Program-made: the position numbers and the translations under genes
The notes under the pieces: generated by a model
Seen by the model: the letters and a program-made list of their open reading frames with translations, nothing else
Database searches by the model: none
Told to the model about the DNA's origin: nothing
Origin: Ascochyta rabiei
Lineage: Eukaryota > Ascomycota > Dothideomycetes > Pleosporales > Didymellaceae
Assembly: GCF_004011695.2 (NCBI RefSeq)
Contig: NC_082418.1
Location: forward strand, 372,001-436,000
Direction of reading: 5' to 3'
DNA: 64,000 bases
In this document: in pieces, positions 55,179 to 64,000 of the stretch
Position numbering within the stretch: position 1 is the first letter of the stretch
Layout of the letters: each line of letters starts with the position of its first letter

Positions 55179-55514
55179 GGAGGGGTGGAGTATGGAATGC
55201 GAGGAGTAGAGGGGTGGAGGAGTGGATATCGTACAGGAGGAATTTTCCGACTCCGCAGTCTAGCTACATCATGATGTATTTTGAAAACGGTGGTCGTGGT
55301 TACTAGAGCTTACGTTGCGGTCGTTTTGCGGATGCTACGTTATCTCATGAATCAGACGCTCCGCTTTTTGCGACGCTAGCGTTATTAGTACTGTCTGAAT
55401 CTGTCTTGTAAAGCACCGATCCTTCCAAAGGTTCCTGTCCTGACTCATTGTAAGGCAGACTTCACAAGCATAAAAGTAGCGATCTGGTGAACTAATAGAT
55501 TCAAAAGTAGAGTA
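55179..55514. promoter_or_regulatory. Regulator promoter and right boundary of the cluster
   Basis: Contains CCGACTCCG at 55247-55255, close to the regulator start. From about 55380 the sequence becomes AT-richer and ends at the pogo element. No gene. Confidence 0.45.
55247..55255. promoter_or_regulatory. CCGACTCCG motif, regulator promoter
   Basis: Third upstream copy of the 9-mer, 69 bp before the Zn2Cys6 start codon on the opposite strand. Suggests possible autoregulation. Function inferred. Confidence 0.4.
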
Positions 55515-55908
55515 ACGTATTCAACGGGTGAGTCGGCCACACGGGCGAGTCGGCCACTCTGCCAAGACCACACCAACATTCTACCTTATAACGCGATGAC
55601 TTAACAACAACATAAACCTACGCCCTTAAAAGAGGCTGTAATACAGCTTGCGCTCCAGGCACTTAAATAAGACGCAAACCTTACTATATAACGCGCTGCA
55701 GCCATATACAACGCGCCTCGCAGCACACTACGCAATTAATACACAGGATGACCTGCACAAGCTGATTGTACGCCAAGTCAACAGAATATAGATCAGACTG
55801 AGGAGGATGTGATTACTAAGTACATTCTTAAGCTAGATGCACAAGGATTTGCCCCTTAGCTAGCTGCTATAGCTGATATGGCTAATTCTTTGCGTGCTAA
55901 GCGTAATA

Positions 55909-56342
55909 ACGTACTCCACGGGCGAGTCGGACACACAGGCGAGTCGGACACTCAAATTCACACCAAAAATCACAATTCTTAAACCTTAATATCTCCACAA
56001 CTACACAATAAAATTATTTAAAAATTAATATACTACGCTGCATGTATATAAAGATAAAGACTATAGAAGCGCTTAGCTTTCCTCCTATTAATGTAGAAGT
56101 TAGTAAGTAAGATATAAAATACAGGGATTATTTTAGCGTACTTTTAAATACCTCTATGTGTATCTATAATAGAGCTTAGTGCTTCTAGACTCTTTATTTT
56201 TATATAGATGTAGTATAGATTTTAAATTTCTAGACAATTTTATTTTGTGGTTGTAGAGATATTAAGGTGTAAGAATTGTGATTTTTAGTGTGAATTTAAG
56301 TGTCTGACTCGCCTGTGTGTTCGACTCGCCCGTGGAGTACGT
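55909..56342 (+). mobile_element. 434-bp MITE, copy A (inside the pogo transposase)
   Basis: TA at 55907-55908 and 56343-56344. Inverted ends of more than 40 bp start ACGTACTCCACGGGCGAGTC and contain a twofold GGCGAGTCGGACAC motif. The ends differ from the host pogo ends by about half a dozen bases in 43, so the pogo transposase is its likely mobiliser. No coding capacity. Removing it restores continuity of the pogo reading (…AKRN then …INRPN-like). Confidence 0.9.
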
Positions 56343-57309
56343 TATAGGCCATGTTAGCATAAACTAGCCTAATACATTTATTAAGCGCCGCCCTAACCTT
56401 AAAGTTAAGTTTAATCGCAAGTACAACTACAAGAGAGCCCTCTGTAAGGATCTAGAGATTATACAAGGCTGGTTTAGGCTTATAGCAAATGTTAAAGCTA
56501 AGTATAGCATCTAGGATAATAACATATACAACTTTAATAAGACAGGCTTTATAATAGGCTAGATATCTATAGAAGCAGTTATTACAGGTTTAGAGCGTTA
56601 AGGACAGCTAAAGGTAGTGTAGTAGGGTAATTAAGAGTGGACAACAGTTATACAGGGCATTAATGGCACAGGGTAGGCTATTCTACCCTTTATTATCTTT
56701 AAAGGCTGTAACTACCTCTCTGCCTGGTACAAAGAGGACAACCTGCCCTACAACTAGGTTATTAGAGTCTCTAAGAACGGATAGACTACTAACAAGCTTG
56801 GTCTAGACTAGTTAAAGCACTTTAATGCCTATACAAAGACGCGCACCTAAGGAGTGCACTAGCTGCTCCTTATTAATAGCCACAAGAGCCACAACTCCCT
56901 TAACTTCTAACAATACTGTAAGAAAGTAAAGATTATTACACTGTGTATGCCTCTACACTTATCTCACCTCTTACAACTACTAGATATAGGTTGTTTTGCC
57001 CCTCTAAAGAAGGCATATAGGCGCTAAGCTAAGAATCTTATATATAACTACATTACTTATATTACTAAAACTAAGTTCCTACTATGCTTTATAGACGGGA
57101 GTTGTTAACGTGCACCCCCATATATGGTAACGTACGCCCCTATAAGGCAGCTAAGACGCGCCGCCTCGCCCGAGTGCCTGAAATAGCTTAATTACTATAC
57201 AAATATAGCTGTTAGAGCGTTTTGCTAAAGGTGATACGTCTTACATAACTTTTGTAACACTTAACGCAACGTTTAACGCCTTATCTAAGGCCTTATTGAC
57301 GCGTCAGCC

Positions 57310-57416
57310 ATCTCTATCTCCATCTCTATCTTGTTGTTGTTATTATTAACACTATTGCTATCTCTATCGCCATCTCTATCTTGTTGTTGTTGTTGTTATT
57401 ATTAACGCTATCGCCA
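57310..57416 (+). repeat. Tandem duplication with (GTT)n and (ATT)n microsatellites
   Basis: A segment of about 50 bp (catctctatcttgttgttgt...ttattattaac) occurs twice in tandem just ahead of the MULE N-terminal frame, differing in GTT repeat number. Slippage-prone sequence within the MULE 5' region. Confidence 0.7.
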
Positions 57417-59808
57417 TGCCTCTGTTGTCGTTGTCGTTGTCGCCGCCGCTAGCGGCCCAGGGCGCACAATTGTACTCGCCGTCGCGATTGCCGTCCCCTG
57501 GCGATTGGGGTGTTTCGGATGAGGATTCTGTCGTCTCGCGGCTGTCACGGCCAGCAACACCAGCGTCTAGTGTTGCTGGAGAGAGTACTGCTGTTAGCGA
57601 CGCGTTAGGTGAAGAAGAGGACAGGTCAGAGACTCCTAGCGATCACAACAACGCTAGAGATATTGTACCTGGTTGCAAGGTCTGTCGACGCGCCTATAGA
57701 GCTCGAAAACGTTAACGCCGCAACCTACTAGTCGCCGAAGTAGACCTTGATGGGTTGTGGGATAACACTCTGTACAAACTCCGAGGCCATGAGCCGCCTC
57801 TAGAGGCCTCGTACAAGACCCTAGATGACGCAGAAGCTGCAGTGCTTTAATGGGCGAAGGACCACGGTGTCTCATATAGGCGTGATAAATGGTTAAGAGG
57901 AGGACGTTACCGTCTACGGATGGCTTGCAGCAACGCTGGGCGACGTAAGATACTATTAAAGAGAGTTAATAATAGTAACAGTGCAGTTAAGCGTCGCGGA
58001 GCTGCTAGCACGCGTACTGACTGTCCAATGGCGTTTTGGCTGGCTGCTGATAATGGCGGAAACCTAGAGACGTCAGTTTAGAGAGTCCTATATATAGAAG
58101 AGCGCAAATTGTGTATACACAACCATCCTCCTATTAAGGACAGGTTTGTCTTTGCTCAGAACAGAAGAGAGACAAGAGAGCTTACCAACGAGGAGCGGGT
58201 GACTGTTGTCTCTATTATCCAGAGCTCTAGAGGGGCTGCACCCGCCCTCAGCGCGATCAAGGCAGCATTTCCAGGACAAAGTTGGACACGGCAAGACGTC
58301 CGCAACGAGTATCAGAAGGCCTTAAGGATGAAGCTAGGCATAAAAACAAAGGTGGAGCAGTTAGTGCTAGAGATGGACGAGTGTAGGTGGTGGCATTGGT
58401 ATATGCAATCTCACAATATTTCTATAGTGTTGAGGATCTAATATTGAAACGGTGGCCTCTAATTGGCTGGATTGCGCGCGCACGGTCGCTGCACGGACTC
58501 CGCACAGTCGCCGCACGGGCCAAAAACAACTAACAATATATCAGAATAGAGGTTAACGCGCAACAACACATCGAATTTCTCCTTATAATTGCCCCCGAAT
58601 GCCTTACGAACTTTAAGAAGTTACTAGACGTCCTCCTCTTTAACTGCACCTTTAAGACAAACAAATACGGCATACTAATACTTAATTTAGTAGGCTTAAA
58701 CAGCAACAATTGTACAAACTACCTTAGGGTTGTCCTTATGCGTTAAAAGGATAAGCTAGTATTTTAATGGGTTTTTAACCAGTTACACAAGCTGTTTAAC
58801 GCAGAGGGTATTAATATACGCCTGTTTATCACAGACAACAACCCAGCTACCATTAACGCGCTTAATTTAGTGTTTAATTGGCCTAAGATTGTTATGTGTA
58901 GATGGCACATAAACAAGGACGTCCTTAGCTACGTTAGGCAGGTCTTAACAACTCAGTTTGGCCGTCGTTGTGAAGGGACAAGATGGGTGAATACAGAGAG
59001 TACGCTGACGTTTACAGAGCTCTATTACAAGACTCTATACTTAAAAACAGAGGAGGAATACAAGCTTAACTTTACTGCTATTAAAAAACTCTCCCCAGCC
59101 GCCTATAGGTACCTCGATCGATACTAGTTTAGCTACCACAAAGACAAGCTTGTTAACTACTAGGTAAACCAGAACCTCCATTATGACCTCCTTGCAACAA
59201 GCAAGGTTGAAGGAGCACACCAGGTTATCAAATTATGGCTTAATAGCAGCACTGCTAACGTACTTTAGTTGTTTTACAAGCTTAAATCATTGTACACAGA
59301 GCAATCAGAGCACCTTAACTACCTTAATTCCATGCAGAATCGAGGTATCCGAGCTGATTGCCAGCACCCTATCTTTGCTGGCGTTGTTACTCAGATTACT
59401 CGCCACGCGCTGGCTTTGACAGCAAAACAGTACTCTCTCGCCTGCAACGATCTGCGACTCCGCGACTCTATAAACCACCAATCAAAGCCCTGTACAGGCA
59501 CTTATACACAGTCGCTTGGCATGCCTTATTAGCACAGGCTTACTGCAATATTAGAGCGATCGGGCTCGCTACAACCCAGCGATTTTAACCTACACTGGTG
59601 GGTTGATCGCTCACAATCTATAACAACACAATCTGCAACAATTCCGCCGCTATCAAGACCTCTAGAGCCTCGTGTTAAGCGTCAAAAACGCAACAAGGCT
59701 CGCCGCCACACAGCTGGCTCAGGCAGACAAGGTAATCGTCGCGATCCATCGCTATTTGAGCGGCTTAATAGCAATATACCCAGTGCCTCAGCGCCAACCC
59801 AGGCGCTG

Positions 59809-60282
59809 ATGCCGCGCCGGATGGACCCAGTACAAGCAATACCTGCTAAGAATCTCATAGTAATCAGCTCACAACCAGTAAATCCATCGCCAGCGCCTCG
59901 CCAGCCGCCGCAGCAGCAACCTCACTTTGCAACGCCTCTGCTGTGGCAGCAGCCTTACTTTACAACGCCTCCGCCGTCGTATGGGCACCCAAGCCATCAA
60001 CCGCTGCCACCAATGGCTTACAATCCTCTCTACCTGCCCCAACAACCTCACAACAACGCGCAGATAGCGCCTCTGGGCAGCTACTTTCAGCACCCATCGC
60101 GACAATTGGCAGATCAAACGCAGTACTGGGCGCCGCCGCCGCCGCCGCCGCCGCCAGCGACGTCTATCACCATCAACAACACCATAAACAACGTAGTTAA
60201 CTACGACGATAGCTTCAGATTTGCAGTGCCAGCGCAGAGCTATGGCTGGGTAGGGCAGTCAAATCTATACAACGGGCAGTAG
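59809..60282 (+). pseudogene. MULE transposase C-terminal Pro/Gln-rich part
   Basis: The 157-codon open frame, from MPRRMDPVQAIPAKN to NLYNGQ, is the low-complexity tail of the MULE protein. It contains QPPQQQPHF repeats and a run of eight prolines encoded by a (GCC/CGC)n tract at about 60127-60152. It is not an independent gene. It continues the frame of the upstream SASAPTQAL segment at about 59790. Confidence 0.6.
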
Positions 60283-61275
60283 ATAGATAATTGTCAAATT
60301 AACCCAACAGGCAGATAGATAGTCATCAAAATTGGCGTCAAAAATCGACTTACCTACACCAACATGTATTAAGGATGACTAGGATCGCGATCGGCAGGTA
60401 AACAACGACGCGTGCGCGTCTGGGCTTGGTGGCAATACCATACAATACAGATGTGCCAGGGTCCCTGGCTGCCTTGCAGCCGAATCTAGCCCACATAGGC
60501 TTATAGGGGCGTACGTTACTATATATGGGGGTGCACGTTAACAACTCCCTTTATAGACGCCTACAAGGAGACATTTACTTCTAGCAATATCTAAGGAGGC
60601 TTCTAAGGCGCTGGAATAGTCCCCTTTGACCCAGAACGGGTTATAATAGGTCTTGATGTCTGCCTACGTACCCTACCGCTACCTACTGTAGAAGATAAGC
60701 CCTAGCAGTCCTAAACCCCAAGCACTACCCTGCAATTAGGGTCGCAATTAACGCTGGTTTAAGAGAGGATTTAAAGGCATGCAAGCAGCTTACTAACTTT
60801 AATAGTTAAGGCCTTTAAAAAGCTTGCTAAAGGCGCAGCTATAGTAGCGTATAAGCTAGTGTTAGCTTAAAGGGAGATTACTAGGCTTTAAGCAGTAAAT
60901 AAGGCTGCTATGCGACGTAAATTGCATAAAAGAAAGCAGTTACAGCAGGAGGGAGTCCTAACAGCTAAGGAAGGCCTTTAATTAACTACTCTAACTGAGT
61001 TTAGGGCGCGTAGTAATGGTAAGAAGGCAAGGAAGCAAGTACGTGTTAAAGGAGGTAAGGTAACCTAAAGACGCTGTAAAAAGTGCTATAACGTAGGGCA
61101 TAACTTGCGCACGTGTAAAAAGCCTAAAGAAGGTGTTACTAAATAATATTATATACTGTACTACTATAAACAATGCCAATGTAGGCTAATGTAAGCCATA
61201 ATAGGGTAGAATGTTGGTGTGGTCTTGGCAGAGTGGCCGACTCGCCCGTGTAGCCGACTTACCCGTTGAATACGT

Positions 61276-62043
61276 TAAACAAAATAACAGACAGCGAGCT
61301 ACAAGAGGGCAGAGAGAGAGGCCTACTTATACGGTGGCAAAAGGGTAGAGGTTAGGTAGGGTAGGGGTACATCTTGCTAAGAGGGTAGAGGTAGGGTAGG
61401 GTCTACATAGGGTAGGGGTATAGGTAGGGTAGGGTCTATATAGGGTAGTGTTATAGACTAGACTTAGGGTAGAATGCAATAAGGGTTAATATAGTATCGT
61501 TTTTCTTAAGGAGATAACACGTTGCGTGTCCTTCTAATATGTCTGTAGGGCACGTAACTGCCCTGTCTTACTTAAGGCTTAGACCTTGTCTAAGCCTATA
61601 ACATACCTCCTTTCTTTATCTCTCCTAAGCTTTATATATTTTGCTAGGTCCCTTCTACATCCTATGTAGGCTAAAGGACGCTAGTAGTAGGTAAACCCTA
61701 GAGCTAGTTGTAGTTGCGTAAGGGTCTAGCTCTTAGTAGGTTAGCTGCTAGTCTAGTCTGTAGTTCACCTAGGGTGGTCCCTACTGTTACGATCCTGTGC
61801 TAGGGCACGGCACAAACATAAGTACTAGCCAACCAAGACCCCTAACTCCGCCCTAAAGGAACGAACAGTAGAGAAAGACAGAACAGACAGGGACGTTACG
61901 TAACCGCTTATTAACAAGCCTAATACACATAACTACTTATTAATACGCATAATATACGTAACTGCCTATTAATAAGCACCCTCTTATATTTCATTAGACT
62001 ACCTCTAGTTACTTTTTAATAAGTGTTATATCTCCTTAGTATA
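61276..62043. other. TAGGG-rich and LTR-like degenerate sequence
   Basis: At about 61335-61450 there are repeated GGTAGGGTAGGG(G) motifs spaced irregularly. Near 61790 a TGTTACGATCCTGTGC sequence resembles the start of fungal Gypsy LTRs. No open frames. Interpreted as fragments of degraded retroelements, not as telomere. Confidence 0.4.
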
Positions 62044-62477
62044 ACGTACTCTACGGGCGAGTCGGACACACAGGCGAGTCGGACACTTAAATTTACACCA
62101 AAAATCACAATTCTTACACCTTAATATCTCTACAACCACAAAATAAAATTGTCTAGAAATTTAAAATCTATGCTGCATTTATATAAAAATAAAGAGTCTA
62201 GAAGCACTAAGCTCTATTATAGATACACATAGAGGTATTTAAAAGTACGCTAAAATAATCCCTGTATTTTATATCTTACTTACTAACTTCTACATTAATA
62301 GGAGGAAAGCTAAGCGCTTCTATAGTCTTTATCTTTATATACATGCAGCGTAGTATATTAATTTTTAAATAATTTTATTGTGTAGTTGTAGAGATATTAA
62401 GGTTTAAGAATTGTAATTTTTAGTGTGAATTTAAGTGTCCGACTCGCCTGTGTGTCCGACTCGCCCGTAGAGTACGT
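62044..62477 (-). mobile_element. 434-bp MITE, copy B (inverted relative to copy A)
   Basis: TA at 62042-62043 and 62478-62479, same 434-bp length as copy A. Sequence is nearly identical when reverse-complemented. Ends carry the doubled GGCGAGTCGGACAC motif. Non-coding. Confidence 0.9.
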
Positions 62478-63834
62478 TAATAAGGACCTAGTCTTAGTCT
62501 CTGCTAGCGCTGTTCTATACTACCTGTGCTACCTTCTTACTATCCTTACTAGCTAGCCTAATAAGTGTCCTACGTCTATTATAGGCCTACTTACGTGCTA
62601 ATTTCTTCCCTAGCTAACTATATTTCTAGCGCTAGTAAGACCTACTGCACTTATACTAAGTTTAAGCACATCTAAATCTATAACAACCACCTCTTTACTA
62701 TAAACACTAAGCTCTGCTATACCTAGTACAATTTTTAGCAGTACATCTAAGTACGTGTTTCTGTTCTAGCCCTATGTTCCTAACAAATTTAGCTAAGATA
62801 TTAGTGCGCGCTAGTAACGCCTATATTAAGACGCCTAGCACCTAGAGTATAGGTAGTAACAAGGCTAACTAGAGGTGTTAGCCTGTCTTCTATTATAAGT
62901 TACCCTTTTCTTATTACTATAGGGCTCTCTTTCTAATATAACATTCTTACTAGGTACCTACTATAAGTACTAGCAGGTGTATAAGTCTACGCTTAACCTA
63001 GCCCTAGCTAACCCTACGCTGGTAAAGCGCCTAACCACCTCCTGCACTGCCTGTTCCCCTACTAAGCCTAGTACCTAGGTTGCGCTGCCTACTATACTGT
63101 TATCTAGACGTTGTAGTAGTAACTAGCTTAATACCTACCTCTAATAGTTTATAGCTACTATAGGGTTAGCTTTCTAGTCCTAGACTAAGCGTATAAACTA
63201 GATAGAGGTAGTCTAGGCCTATACTACTATAAGGTTTTCTGTCTATATTAGGTATATAGCTAACCTAATCTAAAGAATACTATTAACTAATTTAAGTGCC
63301 TACTTACTATACTCTACTGCTGTCTAAAGTACACCCTATTATCCTGCTTATCCTGCTGCTACTGCTCTAACTCCCCTAACAAGCGCTACTTATCTACCTG
63401 CTAGCTCTGCTTGCCTCCCTACTGTTACTACTCTCCCTTCCCTATAGAGTTGCCTGTGCCCCTGCGCTAGCGCTGCTATCCCTTCCTTATAGAGTCCCCT
63501 ACGCCCCTACGCTGTTACTATTTCCTTTCCCCTATAGAGCTGCGCATACCTACCTGCTATTACTACTTACTTTCCTCTATAGAGCTGCGCCCTACTATAA
63601 CTTTAAGGAGATATTACAGCTAACACGTAGTAGCACTATTAAGGCTAATAGAGAGGATAACAACAATAACTATAAGGTTAACTACTACTACTGTATTACA
63701 CAGAACTAGACCCTAAACGCAGCTACTACTACCTGTTATACCCTGTCTATTATTAAAACTATCTTTTTTAAGTCCTAAGGCTTACTACTAGTTGCCTAGT
63801 AGTATGTGTATAAGGCGGTAGAATGCTACTACTA
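62478..63834. other. Degenerate repeat-derived sequence, no gene seen
   Basis: CT-rich, stop-rich sequence probably derived from a RIP-degraded retroelement. Contains an approximate tandem array of about 45-bp units at about 63440-63600, each with a (C)CTATAGAG(T/C)TGC-like core. No reading frame is supported. Confidence 0.45.
63440..63600 (+). repeat. Approximate tandem array, about 45-bp units
   Basis: Three to four units, each starting near TATAGAG and ending in CTTTCC or CTTCC, with CCCCT(G/A)CGCT or equivalents in between. Units are diverged. Seen by eye only, so exact unit boundaries are uncertain. Confidence 0.5.
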
Positions 63835-64000
63835 ACGTACTCCACGGGCGAGTCGGACACACAGGCGAGTCGGACACTTAAATTCACACCAAAAATCACA
63901 ATTCTTACACCTTAATATCTCTACAACCACAAAATAAAATTGTCTAGAAATTTAAAATCTATACTGCATCTATATAAAAATAAAGAGTCTAGAAGCACTA
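63835..64000 (-). mobile_element. 434-bp MITE, copy C (cut by window end)
   Basis: TA at 63833-63834, then the same ACGTACTCCACGGGCGAGTC end and interior as copy B, in the same orientation, running off the window after 166 bp. Confidence 0.85.

Larger units (their letters stand above)
57098..60548 (+). mobile_element. Mutator-like element (MULE) with 11-bp target duplication
   Basis: An exact 11-bp duplication CTTTATAGACG flanks the element (57087-57097 and 60549-60559). The 49-bp inverted ends (57098-57146, 60500-60548) differ at one base. Inside, on the plus strand, are a FAR1/MULE-type N-terminal domain (KLRGHEPPLEASYKTLDDAE, near 57775) and a DNA-binding region (TDCPMAFWLAADNGG, CIHNHPPI near 58115). 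The transposase core follows: LLFNCTFKTNKYGIL near 58633, LFITDNNPATINAL near 58825, VMCRWHINKDVLSYV near 58890, TRWVNTE near 58982, SKVEGAHQVIKLWL near 59193. A Pro/Gln-rich C-terminus ends at 60282. Asn replaces the first catalytic Asp (58642-58644), and there are several stops, so it is inactive but far less decayed than its pogo host. Confidence 0.9.
55515..61275 (+). mobile_element. Fot1/pogo-family transposon, RIP-inactivated, carrying two nested insertions
   Basis: TA duplications (55513-55514 and 61276-61277) bound inverted terminal repeats of about 70 bp that begin ACGTATTCAACGGG. Without the nested elements at 55909-56342 and 57098-60548 the element is about 1.86 kb, a normal Fot1 size. 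The plus strand reads a DDE_1 transposase in pieces: AKRNN (55900), FNRKYNYKRALCKDLEIIQGWF (56410), YNFNKTGFIIG (56527), NDWVI-like region, LLLINSHKSHN (56870), CMPLHLSHLLQLLDIGCF (56945), FIDAYKETF after 60549 and VPFDPERVIIGLDV near 60630. A CX2CX4HX4C zinc knuckle lies near 61075. Two catalytic Asp positions (FDETG, IDGHESHN) read as Asn, and Trp/Gln codons as stops, typical of RIP. Inactive. Confidence 0.9.

Noticed and set aside
57416..57715. Independent 99-codon gene at the left part of the MULE.
   Set aside because: It ends in a VCRRAYRARKR segment followed directly, after one stop, by the FAR1-like domain. It is the N-terminus of the broken MULE protein.
61330..61450. A telomere at the right side of the window.
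   Set aside because: The TAGGG motifs are irregular and not in a continuous array, and DNA with transposons continues on both sides.
1..64000. CRISPR arrays, bacterial operons, ribosome binding sites, riboswitches.
   Set aside because: No regularly spaced direct repeats of CRISPR type were seen. Introns, RIP and gene families show that this is fungal nuclear DNA, where such features are not expected.
1..64000. tRNA genes.
   Set aside because: No sequence with a convincing B box (GGTTCGANTCC) and paired acceptor stem was noticed by eye. A covariance search would be needed to exclude them.

Overview
This window looks like nuclear DNA of a filamentous ascomycete, most likely a dothideomycete of the Pleosporales. 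The protein genes carry short GT-AG introns of about 52-99 bp. Dispersed single 5S rRNA genes of Pezizomycotina type are present. Many transposons and gene relics show G-to-A / C-to-T damage, with TGG or CAG turned into stops, as repeat-induced point mutation (RIP) produces. No species is assigned.

Layout. (1) 1-4.9 kb is AT-rich repeat dominated by a RIP-degraded hAT transposon. (2) 4.9-26.6 kb is a gene graveyard. It holds broken relics of a 2EXR-like protein, two convergent ankyrin-repeat proteins, a HET-domain protein, an AAA ATPase and a DUF7708-type protein. Three complete 5S rRNA genes, one truncated copy and one fragment are scattered among them, with one intact 384-aa protein of unknown function. 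(3) 26.6-31.6 kb is a decayed Ty1/copia retrotransposon. (4) 32.3-55.2 kb is the centrepiece, a seven-gene polyketide cluster: a highly reducing PKS ending in a reductase release domain, P450 no. 1, a stand-alone (trans) enoyl reductase, P450 no. 2, a short-chain dehydrogenase, a secreted bicovalent-FAD oxidase and a Zn2Cys6 regulator. Neighbouring genes alternate strictly in strand. (5) 49.0-51.6 kb, inside the cluster between the SDR and the FAD oxidase, holds two related MITEs, one split by a Tc1/mariner-like element. (6) 55.5-64 kb is nested transposons: a Fot1/pogo element interrupted by a MITE with closely related ends and by a Mutator-like element, then two further copies of the same MITE.

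How the genes work together. The PKS (KS-AT-DH-CMeT-degenerate ER region-KR-ACP-R) would build a C-methylated reduced chain. Enoyl reduction would come from the adjacent trans-ER, and the R domain would release the chain as an aldehyde. The PKS-R / trans-ER / P450 / SDR set matches the betaenone (bet1-bet4) arrangement, so a decalin polyketide related to betaenones or stemphyloxins is the best guess. The second P450 and the BBE-type FAD oxidase go beyond that core set and point to extra oxidation. The Zn2Cys6 protein is the likely local activator, and the 9-mer CCGACTCCG occurs upstream of four of the seven genes. Exon boundaries were deduced by eye from splice signals, reading frame and family motifs.
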